NCBI RefSeq assembly: GCF_963576545.1
Contig: NC_083647.1
Location: 6,360,507-6,424,506, forward strand
Source: Limanda limanda
Lineage: Eukaryota; Chordata; Actinopteri; Pleuronectiformes; Pleuronectidae
Length of the DNA: 64,000 nt
Direction of reading: 5' to 3'
The notes beneath the pieces are model-generated. The model made no database searches. It was not told the origin of the DNA and saw nothing but the letters and a program-made list of their open reading frames with translations. Made by a program: the position numbers and the translations under genes. Below are positions 26,296-61,301 of this stretch, piece by piece (within the stretch, counting starts at the first letter, position 1; each line of letters begins with the position of its first letter).

Positions 26296-26738
26296 AGATA
26301 TATACATATATATATATATTCTCATTTACTCAGGTTTTTCCTTTAGTTTGTCACCTGTCTCTACATCACATAGTTGTGAATCATTGCTATCCATAGAGCA
26401 AATGTGTGATTGATGCTATCAGCTACTATAATTGTTATTGTTGTTAAGGCTACAACATTTATCAACAAAGAATGTTAGATAAGCTATGACAGTTTTGGCT
26501 TATAAATAGAAGCAGTTTTAAGTCTTGAGCCAACATTAATAAGACTGCATACACTACAACATATATTGCTGTAGTCCAAATATAAAATATGACAGAGTAG
26601 TACTGAAGAAACTCATACCAGCTTGGCTTCATCCTACATAGGACAGTTATGTAAAAGTTCAACAATGCGGTTTCAGCTTATATAATGTGCAATTATTTTG
26701 CATGACAAAAAGTGTTGCCTAACTGGAGAGTACTGTAA

Positions 26739-29443
26739 CTAGGACACAATGGTTGACCTCTTGGCCTTCTTGAGAATGTCACACTTTTTGCGATTAGGGC
26801 GCCGGCAGCGTTCGTCAATGCTGGGCACACATTCATAGTGCCACACCTCCTCCATCTTATCCACAGGATACACTGCCTCCACATAGTGACGGATCAGTCT
26901 GAGGCGCACAGGGTCCAGCTGCTTCTTGTTGCAGGCCCCTGAATGGTTGTACTGCAACCGCAGGTTCTCCTGTGTAAAGAGTTCAGGGAAGAGGCGCACG
27001 AGCAGACGGGCAGCGAAGTTCCCGACAGAGAGACTCTGCTGGACGATTTCCCGAACCTCGGTATCTGAGAGCAGGTAGGCTGACGGTACGGGGAAGTCAG
27101 GTTTGGATACATTCAGTTCATCCAGAGGAATTTTGCAAAAATCCTTGCTGCTTTTCTCAGGAGGTAAAGAGGGAATATCTGAATCCTCTCTAATATCTGG
27201 GTTGAGCTGGTTCAGCTGGCAGAGGAAGTCCTGCTCAGACTCTTGCCCATACACTTTGCGCTGCTGCAGGTAGGATCTCCTCTGCTCTGTGTCACGTCTC
27301 CTGCACCTCTCATCAAGTTTCCCCACAAATTCTAACATCCACACTCTGTCGTTGTTGGCCCGGGGGTAGACTAACTGCACATAGTGACGAATCAGGTTTA
27401 CACGAACAGGGTCGAGCTGCTTCTTCCCAAGAGAACCACTGCAGTTGTACTGCTTCCTTACGTTCTCGTGGGTGAAGAGCTCAGGGAACATAAGCACCAG
27501 CAGCCGAGAGGCAAAGTTCCCAATGGACAAGCTACATTCATAGTTGAATTTCAGCTGCTCCAGGGACAAGAGGAACCCCTGGGGGACAGGGAAGTCAGGT
27601 ACAGGAATCTCCAGATTGTCAAAATCCACATGAGAGAGCAGAGACTTTTTGGATTTGCGATTGGGCCTTTCATAATCAGCCGCTTCTGGAACATTAATAA
27701 TAGAAACATTTTCTGAAAGGCTGACTCCATCATAGCCCTCGTCGTTGATATTGTCAGGTTCACTCCCATGACCATTACTGTGAGGACCCTCCAGAGCATC
27801 CTCCATATGCTGAATGCAGACCTGGAGCCAGCTGTCCTCAGGCACATCCGGAAAATTTGCCTCCATATACTTTCTTATAATTTCCATCTTGTCAGAGTCT
27901 AGAATGAGCTGCCCCACTCTACTGAAGCTGCTGGAGCCTTCAGGCATTTTTCCTCCTTCAAACACCTCAGGGAAAAGACGGTGCATGAGAAAAAAAATTA
28001 AGTCCTCATGGGACGAGAAGTCATCGATGTCCTCCGTGGCTTGTGTGTTGAAAGCAAGGTCTGACTCAGCCAGGCTGCTCTGCTGGTTATCTCGAGGGAC
28101 ATGTTCCTCCTGACCCTGCTCATTGATGAAATGGTAGGTTTGAGGCTGCTCAGCTTTGATCCCAGCACCTGTGAGTGTCTGCTTCCTGAGCAGCTGAGCG
28201 CTCTCCATGTCCCTCTGCGCCCAAAAGCGATTAAAGAAGTCATTAATCGGGAGGAGACATTCTTCCTGCCAGACACTGTTGTTCTTGATTGACGGGTAGC
28301 ATACTTCCACGTAGTTACGGATCAGCTGCAGATGCAGAGACTCCAGCATTCTCTTGCTCGCCATGCATTCATGAGAGCACTCCCTTACTTTGAACAGCTC
28401 TGGGAAGAGATGCACCAGCAGCCGACACCCGAGCTCCCCCGCACCGGAGGTCTGCTCCATCAGCTGATTCAATTCGTCACTTGTTAGTAGATATTCCGGA
28501 GGAGGCTGGAACTCCGTCACCATCTCGGCAGGTTTGATCTGCCTTTTTATGCGCATGACTTCGAGGGTCAACAAGTCCACTTTGCTGTGAAGTTGTGTCA
28601 TGCTCGAATTGAGGGTATTGAGAATAAAAAACATTTTCTCAATCAGTGGATAAAGGCTGGAGTTTGTTGTTGAAGCTTGGCCTAAGCTGTCTGTGGTGGG
28701 GAGGGTCTCCAATTTGTCTTTTTCCTCTGGACTTTGGAGCTTAGACGAGAGGACGCTGATGTAGTTGAGCGGGTTTCCAGCATCAGGACCGGTTTGCTGC
28801 TCCAGACTCGGTGTATTCCTCTTCTCTGAGATCCTGTGGGAGATGCTGAAGAGAGGCTTCCTGTAGGACGCCCTGGACTTCTCCTGGACGCACTCCCTGT
28901 TCTCTCCAGTTGTGGTGAGGCAAAGAGGCTCATGTCTGCTGCTCACATCAATCAAGTGCCTCCTCATCTAGAGAGAGGGAACAACAGTCAAAGAACAGAA
29001 ATACTGAAAGAGACAACTCAACCTACACCATTAAAAAACGATATGCAGTGATTTCCTAGATGAAATAGTCAGACATGAGCTTACCTGTGCAGAGACTCTG
29101 GCTCTCTTGCTGCTGGAAGACAGGTCTGTTTCAGGACCCATCTCTGCAGATGTCCGCTTACCAGCCTCAGAGGTCGCATGACATCCTGCTCCACGTCCTT
29201 CAGGAAGCTCGCACACAGCACAGTCCTCCGCCTCCTCTTTAATGTCCTGGACATGCTTGTGTTCTGTATATAATAGGAGATTCATACTGTCTTTGTAAAA
29301 CCATGTCAGATCCTCATGAGTCTAGCTATATATACACCAGCTATTTTTATCTTATTTATTATGTCAATTACTGTGTAAAGATAAAACTTACCTTTCTCTG
29401 GCATTGCCTCATCTGAAACTTCGCCATGCTCGGAGAAATTCAT
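26739..29443 (-). CDS. bend3: BEN domain-containing protein 3
   Basis: BEND3 is a DNA-binding transcriptional repressor with four BEN domains. It acts at pericentric heterochromatin, rDNA and CpG-island promoters through NuRD, SALL4 and Polycomb links. Three coding exons, 29443-29392, 29263-29085 and 28967-26739, give about 819 residues (human 828). The N-terminal 77 residues (MNFSEHGEVSDEAMPEK then EHKHVQDIKEEAED) include a Lys/Arg cluster (SSKRARVS). BEN domains lie near residues 242-327, 397-469, 547-632 and 717-802. BEN3 and BEN4 are most alike, both with KKQLDPVR and LIRHYV and ending DERCRR. BEN2 is the most divergent. The C terminus is basic (KKCDILKKAKRS). The large last exon starting right after an acceptor matches the known gene. 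The first coding exon has an acceptor 3 bases before ATG, so a non-coding exon lies upstream. Confidence 0.95.
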
Positions 29444-29739
29444 AGCCTAGAAAAATAAAACACAAGCATAAAGTCACAGAAGCAAAACATCACGACACAC
29501 ATCAGCATAAGTGAACACATGATAGTGACAGTAGACCTGGAACAATGTTACAAATGATTAGTCAATTGATCTTAAAGTATTGAAAAATGTTGATCATTGA
29601 CTCATCATTAAAATAATGTTTGAAAGCAAAATCGGTAGAAAAAAATGTAATTGTTGAATATGACTGGGAGCTAAAACAATAATTATTGTAATATGATTTC
29701 ACCAATAACATCACAACAAAAGTTAAATATGTATTGATG

Positions 29740-29935
29740 TATTGTTTGTACAATAGTCAATGTTTTGCTGTTTATTAAGTGTTTGAAGAGTTTGAAACCA
29801 CAACCTTCACTCAGGAGCCAAAATCTGTCTTTTAGCTAATATTAATTTGACATTTATCAGGATAATTATTGATATGGACTGATATGATATCTTTCTATAC
29901 CGTGACAATATTTTAGGCAATTTTGCACAGCCCTA
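29740..29935 (-). mobile_element. hAT-type MITE remnant, copy 2
   Basis: Read on the minus strand, it begins tagggctgtgcaaaattgcc and has gagtgaaggttgtggtttc and taaacagcaaaacattg, matching the copies at 21473 and 57117. It sits upstream of the bend3 first coding exon, in the likely 5' intron. Its other end is unclear; it may extend toward 29533. Confidence 0.5.
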
Positions 29936-30349
29936 GTTCTGACTGACAGTTGACTGATAATCCTTGGCCTGGTCATGCCAGTCACATGGGAGCTCCTGAG
30001 CATTCTTGACTATTTTGCCTACATTTTATAGAGTAAACATCAATTTATCAATTCATTCGAAGAAAAAAAACAATACATTAATCAACAATAAAAACAGACT
30101 ATAAGCTGACACGTTTTTCGGCACTTGAATAAAAGCTGCCACGAAAAGAAACGGAAGTGGATGCTGTAACATTGGATTTATTACAATATGATTGGTTGAT
30201 CGCGTTAACAACGAGCAGATGCATAGTGAACGTTCCCTATTCAGTGTAATAACTTGTATGAACCAATATACACGTCCATTAACACACAGATCAACATTTC
30301 CAACGTGCTGTGCCCTGCAGCCTAGACAGGCGGCATGCTGACGAACCGG

Positions 30350-30930
30350 TAGAGAGAGGGGGAGAGAGGGAGAGAGAGAGGGAGACATCCTGAGACGAGA
30401 CGTGAACCCACTGGCTGTCACAAAGGAGACACGTTGTTGTGGTGCTGTGCGCGGCACCGAGTCCCCTCCTAGCTTCACTTCCTCATCCCCCCCCCCCTCC
30501 ACCACCACAGTGCTAGCGACCTGTGCAGCTGCAGCTGCAGCCGCGTGTCCGTGAGTGTGAGTCTCCGTGCAGCTCCGCTCCTCTGGCGGCAAAACCTTGT
30601 GTTTGTGAATGTTAATGACGCGGAAATATTTGCGTGGACGAGCTTTCACCCCCCCCCCCCCCCACTCTCTCCTGCTCTGACTCTTACCGTAAATTCACGG
30701 ACAAGGCGCGTGACCTGCGGTTCGAGCTCATCTTCACGGCTCCGAGCGGGTCCCCGGTACCGGTGTGGACATGTCCCGGGTCTGTCCCGAGGTGGGATTC
30801 ACAGGGAACTCTTCTTCTTCTTCACAGGGAACTCTTCTTCTTCTTCTTCTCCTTCATGTTGTTTTTCTCTCGCTCGGATCCTGTGCTGTCTCGCGTGACG
30901 TGACGCGGCGCGCGCCTGCTGTGTCACTTC
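30350..30930 (-). promoter_or_regulatory. CpG-rich bend3 promoter and probable non-coding exon
   Basis: Base composition jumps to G+C-rich with many CpGs, pyrimidine runs and a 15-base C run at 30649-30663. On the minus strand a strong donor (tttacg then gtaagag) ends a likely non-coding exon at 30688; the next bend3 acceptor is at 29446. No other gene starts nearby, so I assign it to bend3. It borders directly on the AT-rich minisatellite. Confidence 0.55.
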
Positions 30931-30961
30931 CGCACAGCTGTGAATAGAAATAAAGACAAAC

Positions 30962-32500
30962 ACACTGACACCACTACTGTATATAAACTCGTTATATTAT
31001 CATATACTAACAACATATAGTACTACTGTATATAAACCAGTATTATTCTTCTTATATAATCATATACTAACAACATATACTACTACTGTATATAAACCAG
31101 TTCTATTATTATTATATTATCATATATTAACAACATACACTAATAGTCTATATAAACCAGTTATATTGTTGTTATATCATCATATACTAACAACATATAC
31201 TACTACTGTATATAAACTAGTTATATTATTATTATCATCATATACTAATAACATATAGTACTATTGTTTATAAACCAGTTATATTATTATTATATAATCA
31301 CACTCTAACCACATATAATACTTCTGTATATAAACCAGTTAAATTATTATTATATAATCATATACTAACAACAAATACTACTACTGTATATAAACTAGTT
31401 ATATTATTATTATTATATTATCATATACTAATAACATATGCTACTACTGTATATAAACCAGTTCTATTATTATTATATTATCATATATTAACAACATACA
31501 CTAATAGTCTATATAAACCAGTTATATTGTTGTTATATCATCATATACTAACAACATATACTACTACTGTATATATACTAGTTATATTATTATTATCATC
31601 ATATACTAACAACATACACTACTACTCTATATAAACCAGTTATATTATTATTATATCATCATATACTAACAACCTACACTACTAGTCTATATAAACCAGT
31701 TATATTGTTGTTATATCATCATTATATAGTAACAACATATACTTCTACTGTATATAAACCAGTTATATTGTTATTATATTATCATAAACTAACAACATAC
31801 AGTACTACTTTATATAAACCGTTATATTATTGTTATTTATCTTGTAATAACAGTAAAAATGTTGTTAAAGTTATATTATCATATACTAACAACATACTAT
31901 ACTAGTCTATATAAACTAGTTTTATTATTATTATATAATCATATACTAACAACATACACTACTAGTCTATATAAACCAGTTATATTGTTGTTATATCATC
32001 ATATACTAACAACATATACTACTGCTGTATATAAACTAGTTATATTATTATTATCATCATATACTAACAACATACACTACTACTCTATATAAACCAGTTA
32101 TATTATTATTATATCATCATATACTAACAACATACTTTACTAGTCTATATAAACTAGTTTTATTATTATTATATTATCATATATTAACAACATGCACTAA
32201 TAGTCTATATAAACCAGTTATATTGTTGTTATATCATCATATTCTAACAACATATACTACTACTGTATATAAACCGTTATATTATTGTTATTTATCTTGT
32301 AATAACAGTAAAAATGTTGTTAAAGTTATATTATCATATACTAACAACATACTTTACTAGTCTATATAAACTAGTTTTATTATTATTATATAATCATATA
32401 CTAACAACATACACTACTAGTCTAGATAAACTAGTCACATTATTGTTTTAGTTATATTATCATAGGCTAACAACATACACTACTACTCTATATAAACCAT
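30962..32500. repeat. AT-rich minisatellite with ~60-base unit and higher-order structure
   Basis: About 25 diverged copies of a unit of about 60 bases. Each unit has tatataaaccagttatatt, a run of att/tat and catatactaacaacata. Variant units recur in blocks: one starting ttctattattattatatt appears at 31101 and 31462 (361 apart), and one with gttatttatcttgtaataac recurs about 455 bases apart (near 31830 and 32285). This shows amplification of multi-unit blocks. The repeated tatataa words look like TATA boxes but are part of the unit. Confidence 0.93.
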
Positions 32501-33389
32501 TTTGTGGTTGGCACTTTGAATTGCCTTGTTGACGTGTTTTATGATGTCTTACTTATTCATTCCATCATCTATACTGCTTATTCTTTGAAGGTCGAGGAAG
32601 AGCTGGATACCAAATATTTACATTTCTCTAAAATCTTATAAACATTTCCTATGTATCTATGTAATTCTGTAATTTTCAAAAAGTACGTGCCTTATTTATT
32701 CTTCTCTTTCCAAAACTTCCAATGCCAGTAAGAGTGATCACTCGCGTTTGTAGAGACAATCTCTGTCAAGCATTGAGCCAATATAATGTGGGCAACATCG
32801 CCCTCAAGTGGAAAGAGATCACACTTCTCTAACTCTGATGCTCTGTATCAACCCTGAGCTTCAGGCTGCGTGTAAACCAGGAGCAGTTTAAATCAACAGT
32901 TTAAATTGCACATATTGGACCATAGAAAAACGATTAAAACTACTCTTGTATGGGTAATGGCTGAAGATTCCATGAGTTACTATAACAATGTCAAGCAATC
33001 ATGAATATCAATATAACGTATACATTTTTGTGGGGATTAATTACTTTTAGTTTTTTTAAATTCTTGCCTTAAATATGCACCGCATCAACCCGGTAACACA
33101 TTTTTATTTCTAGTGTCCCTTATATCCTCCATGCAACTATTTCTTTATGAGGGATTCAAATACTACATAACAAAGGCAATTCATATTTATTTTTTGTTGT
33201 AGCCTACTGCAGATTGACAGGTAACACTGCCACAGTAAAACATTAATTCTGCTTCCAAAAGCTTTGTGTTTAATTCTTAAAGCATAATGAGAAAAAAACA
33301 CATCAGCTTGAAGATGTATTATCTGATAAACAACAACAACAAACACAACAAACACAACAACAAGGTAAACAGGTAAAATGATTCCAAGT

Positions 33390-33700
33390 CTATTCCCCTC
33401 AGGTAAGGAGTTCCAGAGCCCTGGGGCCCTGACCTGCCTGGGCACCCTTATCAGCCTTGACTTAGGAACAAGTTTCAATGGTATTAAGATTTTAGATTAC
33501 AACTTGGAGTGAAGGGAGTTAGTAGCTTTGTAATATAACTGAGGGCCGGACTGTGCTGAACTTTATAACGTTTTTAAAATAGTCTTAAAATCAAATATCC
33601 CAAATCTAACTGGCATATGAAGGGAGGGCAGGATTGGAAGGGATGAGGACTTCTGCCTAGTGTTGGTTAAAATGTGACCAGCAGCTTTTTGCATGAGAAA
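33390..33700 (-). repeat. Degraded interspersed repeat
   Basis: Phrases such as ggagttccagagccctgggg and ccagcagctttttgcatgag resemble a repeat I recall as abundant in fish genomes, class not known to me. The fragment at 52880-53300 looks like another portion of the same kind of repeat. No intact frame. Confidence 0.4.
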
Positions 33701-34576
33701 AGTAAGTACTCTATTGATCATGAAGGAAATTTAGGCACAGCATAATCACAGTAACGTATTACATCTCAAGGTCAAAGATTGCAGAATCGAAACCTCCAAA
33801 AAAAGATTTCTGTGGATTATTGTGAAATGGAGCCAGTGGCAGCAGAGAAGACGATCAAACAGAGCGAAGGCATATTGTTCAGATGAATTAGAGACATTTC
33901 GATTTGTAGGGGGCTTCATTAAAAACAGCTGGTTCCCAGAGCAGGTAAACTGGTGTCAGCCTTGTAGCAGAGATTTTAGTCAGTAACAGATGAACAGAGG
34001 AAACTCACACTACCATTTCTCTGTCTTAATCACCACGCAGCACCACCGCTCTGTCCCCAGCCACGAATGTTAGGATACAGAGATGATACAACAATACGCC
34101 GTGCGGCTGGTGTGGTTCTCATTATCCGACTAATGAGCTGTCTCCATGGCAGTCTGATCTGTCAGCCAATGAAGCGAGCAGGCCCCTGTGCGGAGGGGAA
34201 GCGGGTCCCAGGGTCAGCCAGGCGACGGCTTGCGACGAGGGGCCGGCGTGCGGCACTTACCACCGTGAAGAGCTCGTTAAAGTGTCATTTTTGGCCAATA
34301 TGCTCGTCTGTGTCAAGGGGGCCAATCAGCCATACTGTTCCCATCTCAGGAGAATGACTTTCATCCATCACCGTCAGCAATATGATGATATTAGCAGGTG
34401 TTTACTGATAGACCACTGAGAGGAAGACAAATGGAGATCCTACAATCACCCCACACTCAAAGGAGTGCAGTCATTTTACATACATGCTTATTGCTAATAG
34501 GGCAACATCAAATCTATCCCAGCATGCACTTGAAGGGGAGGCAGGGTATCATCATGGCCCAGGCCTCACAGGGTTT

Positions 34577-34940
34577 AAACCATAGACATAAATGACATGA
34601 CTTCTCCCCTAAAGTGAAGCAAAAGCGTTTCAATCGCCACCTGGTGGCTGGCAGCGGTCATAAATCCTGCCACCTCCATGTTATTGGATAGGACAACGAC
34701 CAAACTAAAAAGTACATGTCCCAAACATTTTTTCTTAAAGAAGATTCATAGTTCTTTTCACAATGATGTTTATTCAAGTGTTTTTTTAAGTAAGTTCATT
34801 GTTATTTGATGCTATAAAATGAAGTGGAATGTTGTGACTGACAGCTGAGACTGCCTCACGATTGGTTGAACGCATCACAGTGTATCAGGGTTACCATGGC
34901 TCCATTCCTCAATCGCTGCAGTGCAGACTCTGGCTCCAAA
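34577..34940 (+). repeat. Dispersed repeat family Q, copy 1
   Basis: Matches 50890-51125 in inverted orientation. Shared words are cacctggtggctggc, aaagtgaag and gaccaaactaaaaagt. The rest of this copy (gattggttgaacgc and atggctccat near 34860-34905) fits a longer version of the element. Confidence 0.6.
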
Positions 34941-35265
34941 TGCACAATATGACAGGGTTTGTATTTGGGATATTTTGTCTTAATTTCCGGATAGAACCTA
35001 AGACCCTTAACCTCACACATACAGAATCTTTGGTGGCAGATGTGCATGTTCAGCAGCATTAGTGTTATATCAATGATACCAGTGCTTGACTTGATCTTGA
35101 ATTAATTTGTTCATTAAACCAACAAATGGTGAGCAAAGTGGTGGGACTAGATGTGAAAGAGGTTCCAGATTATGATACAGGTGTTCTGACAGAAGTCTCA
35201 ATAACAGTAACATCCACCTAAAATGTATTTTAATAAAAACCTACACTTAACTTTACACCAGGACG

Positions 35266-35514
35266 GATGTGGCTGAGAGGGTCATCCACTAACCAGAAGG
35301 TTGGTCACCAGCTCCTCCAGTCTAAATTCTGAAGTGTCCTTGGGCAAGATACTGAACCCCAAATTGCCCCTGACAGCTGTACAGACAGTGTCTATGTGTG
35401 TGTGTGTGTGATGGATGATGGATACAATGCACATACATTCACTGTATAATGTGAGTATGAATGTTTTATGCAGTCATCAGGACTGGAGGAGCGCTATATA
35501 AATACAGACCTTTT
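35266..35514 (+). mobile_element. tRNA-derived SINE
   Basis: Carries landmarks of a SINE common in fish: a worn tRNA-like head (gtcatccactaaccagaagg), then gtgtccttgggcaagatact followed by gaaccccaa, a GT-rich middle with ggatgatgg, and a tail gcgctatataaatacag before a T/A run. The orientation is plus. The copy has diverged and lacks a clear target-site duplication. Confidence 0.75.
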
Positions 35515-38500
35515 TTATTAAATTAGGCTCTTGTCCAGCATTTTCTACTGTGGTGTGGTCCTCACATGAATTCATACTCCTGACCTCTGGGACCCTGTGC
35601 ACACACCCACTGCTGTGTTACTGGTGCGTCACAGACACTCCAGATGTGTCGTTACTCCACAGCAGCATGTTCGAGCAGTGACTAAACCTTGAAGAGAGGG
35701 GACACTGACACCTGGTGGGCAGATGACTCAGAGGTTGCAGCTTCCATATATGATATCTATGGCAGCTTCTCTCATCACCAGTTTAGTTTGTGTTCAGCCA
35801 TCTTTTGGAATCTTTTAGGAACTCCTTGCCTTCCCACAGCAGGGACTTGGGTGGGAATTAAGTTCAGGGAGAATATTTTTACCTCAAGAAAAGTCCCCTT
35901 TGTGTCTCCAGTATAACAACGTACCAGTGGCGAGGCTGCTTTTAAGGCCTGGAGTTAGACCTGCCTCCTGTTGAAATATAGGTAACACACACATAATGCC
36001 AACAAACACACAGGAGTGTACATGAGCGAGTGTGAATCTTCACACGCCCACTCTCTCTGTTATTTAATGTATGAGTTTCTGTAAGAGTGGAGAGGTGCTG
36101 CTCCTTTGCTCTTTTCTGTCAAATTCACAAACAGCAGCTGCTCCCTCTACAACATCCACAGTGATGTTGGTGTGTGTTGGTGTGTATGTGTGTGTCTGTG
36201 TGTGTGTAATGGAATCTGTTGGACTGTGCTGTCCAACCCTACCCACTCGACCCAGCTGTAATTACACCACCCATCGTCCGGCCTGGGCACACTAAGGCCG
36301 CTGTTGCCCACTTCATGTTGTGCATGTAAGCTTATAGTCCTGCCAGCTCTCGCTTTAATGACACCCAAGACTCCCAAACTGGAAAATGTAAGCAAACAGA
36401 GAGTCGGGTTTCTGCTCTGCAGGATATAAAAGTGTCGAAGCTCAAACCATCGTCATCCTGCTCTTTATGTGGGCTTCGCTTGAGATATCAAAAAGACTGA
36501 CGCTGGCAGGCGTGATGTGGTCGAGAAGAAAAAAAAAAAGATTTCTGTTCAACATTAAACATTTAGTTTTTACCACTGGAAAAAGAAACAGTTTTCCTCA
36601 ATAAAAACACATCCCATCAAATCCTCTTCTGCTGTGCCCGGGCTGATTTCTATTGGGAGCTTCCATGCAACAGTTTCATTGCTTAAAAGCAGACCTAATT
36701 TTAAAAAAAGTTTTGTTTAGTAACTATATTTGTTATTCTGGCAGTGCCCCAGCCTCTGTCTTTGTTTGGTCCTTTTAACTTTCCATGTAACTTTCCCCAT
36801 GTCTCCTCACAGCCAGGCTAAATATTTCATGAAGAGCCCGAGGCTTTCCCCAGCACATGCTGTACCTCTCTGTACCGGGAAGCCCGAGCTGCGGAAACCA
36901 GACAGCAGAGAGAGTGGACGCACAACCCGGCAACAGACGGGAGCTTGTTGTTCAAATACTTCACATCCTCTTTCATTTCAACCCCACTCGCTACTTTTCA
37001 TCCTATCATCTGTCCACTTTCACCCTCTGAGTCCTCTTCTTCAACACTCCCACATCCAAATAAAGTATACATTAGTAAACCATAGTATTTTATACTATAC
37101 TACAGTATCTGATCATATAATATCTGCATATCAGTCAATAATCTTCCACATACAGGATCTGTTTACCGACCTGTTCTGCTTACTCACCCCTGGAAAATGT
37201 GCAATAACTTATACATGCATACTCGTTTACACTTTCGTTTTCTTATAGTTTTTTGGTATGTATCTTGTTTGTATTTTACTTTTTCTTATATTGAGCTCTT
37301 TTAACATTCATTTATTTAAATGCTGATCTGACCTGTCCTTCTTGTCCAAACATTTTAATTGTATGTTTGAGCACGAGTTAACTTACATGTGACAAAAAAA
37401 CATGAAGTATATTTACCACCTACGTAAATGTAAACGAGGGGAAAGACAAATATTACTCACAAAGAGTAACATTAACTTTGAAACCTATTTTTCTCCTTTT
37501 TTTCAAGCTACGAATAATTGTTTTAAAGAAATTACTTCAACTTGCAGCTGCCGAGAAGGTTATGTTTTCAGCCATGTAAATTTGTGGGTTGGTTTGTATT
37601 TTTGTTTGTTGGCAAAATATACAGAAAACAGGATGTGGGTTTGGGTCAGGAAAGAACCCATCACATTTTGGTCTGGATCTGGATCAGGGGGCGTATCCAA
37701 CATTATTTTTCACTTTCTTTAACATTGTGAGACAGGAGTTTTTATTTTTAGTTTGACAGTTTTCTCAGGAAATGATTAATGGATCTTGATGAAAAGAATT
37801 AGGCTTATTTAGGGATTCTTTTTCAAGGGGACTGTTGGGCCTTGGTGGAGGTATGCACTCTACTGAAGGATTTTCTAATGGTTGGTGGGTATGTCATAGG
37901 TTCTGCAGTTGTTTCTAAACCAAAGTATTAAAGTCAGTGATCACAACAGTTACACCATGAGGAAGTCATGGATGTCTGCATTCATTTTATGCCTATCTTA
38001 TTAACATTGATTTTCACTCAGAACCACAGATGTCAGCCTGATGCTCACAGGGATCAGTCATATAGTCTTTGATACTGTGTTTCAGACGGATGGACAAACG
38101 GACACACAGACATTGCCTTGGCCTTTGTATGAGCAGACCAGTGTCATTACAGATTCCATCTAAAACCTACAACTGCTTGTTTAAAAGATGGACCCTAAAG
38201 ACTGTTATTGCCAAAGGAACCACTTCACATAATTCTTATTAATGGATATAATGGTTATAAAAAGACTCATAATTCTTGTTTTTATGACATTACTGACATC
38301 GTTTGGAGGCTTGGCTCTTTTTCTAAGTTAAATATTGAACTATTTCTAGCAACACCTTTCTTCTTGCAAACAAAGGCTCTAAAGAGATGATGCTGTTATG
38401 TGGTATACCAACATGTGCTGCTGTTCTCTGCAGCTGCAAATAACCATCAGTCCTTTCTCCCCTGTCTCCTGTGCTCTGTCCTTCAGGTGTGGCCATGATG

Positions 38501-39293
38501 TGACAGACAGCTGCCAGTGGTGGCCTGGTTTCACACCTTGGCGGTCCCCCCCCCCCCTCCGCAGACTGCAGCCTGGGAAACCACAGGCCACCAGGCTGGC
38601 GCCAGCCTGTACGGCTTAGAGCAGGGCAGCCGGCCCAATCAATACCTCTGCATTTCCTGTCCATTTGCTCAGGTCTCTTCATTAATAATTACTGCTCGGC
38701 GGAGCTTCAATGCGCTGGCTGGCCGGGGCCAAGGGGAGAGGCTGTGTGACCTTTCCCCGCCCCTGGGTCGACTTGGATCACACACACACAGACGTGGGGA
38801 CAGACATAAGAAGGCAACATAGATGACATTACTCCTGATTCCCTCCTGAGAGACAGAATCATGCCAAACTCCATTAAAAGTATTTGATGTGCAGCTGTGC
38901 TTATCAGCAGAGGCACATACTAGGTAGAACATGACTTTCAACTACAGCCACTTTTTGATTTGGCAAACACAAGTAGAACCAGCAGCTATGATTTCAGCAT
39001 CACTTGAGATGTGTAGCTACAAGCGCAGGGAACCAGTTCAAAAATTAAATCAAATTTGTTAGCTGCCTGGTGCATTATTTGCCGTTCATGGCACATTTTC
39101 CAGACGACAATAAGAATTCCTCACAACATCTTAAACTGCGTTCTGCCTGGTATGTGGCTTCGCTGATAAGCAAGGTAACAATTAACTGCCAGGTTTTAAA
39201 ATGCAGCTCGGCGTGACATTTTCTCCACGCAGGAGATGACAGGTACGTACCACAGACAGCAGAATACAAGACCTGATGCTGACGTCATGTGTG

Positions 39294-39299
39294 TTTATT
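39294..39299 (-). terminator. Candidate pdss2 poly(A) signal
   Basis: AATAAA on the minus strand lies about 203 bases after the pdss2 stop codon. It is the first canonical signal downstream. Confidence 0.55.
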
Positions 39300-39501
39300 T
39301 CTTTTTTTTGTGACCATGACCATTATATCATCCACAACAGAGCAGAGCAGTTCGTCCAGACATGAGCCAGCACCTGGCTCAAAGGAAGTTCTCATGTCTC
39401 TTCAGTGTCCTGTTGCCTCTGCAGACAAACACCTCAGGCTGCACATGTAGAAACAGCTGTGTGTGTGTGTGTGGGCATGTGTGTGTGAGACAGTGTCCAG
39501 G

Positions 39502-61301
<21,800 letters not shown>

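Larger units (their letters stand above)
32501..39293. other. bend3-pdss2 intergenic spacer
   Basis: Nearly 7 kb with no exon I can support. It contains several repeats listed separately (33390-33700, 34577-34940, 35266-35514), GT microsatellite near 36170-36210, and less repetitive GC-richer stretches at 34060-34390 and 38500-38780 that could be regulatory. Between 36430 and 38200 I see only AT-rich unique-looking sequence. Confidence 0.5.

Noticed and set aside
31705..32092. Short Tyr/Leu-rich frames
   Set aside because: Translation of the minisatellite unit.
30962..32500. CRISPR-like array
   Set aside because: The units are adjacent, diverged and have no unique spacers. It is a minisatellite in a vertebrate genome.
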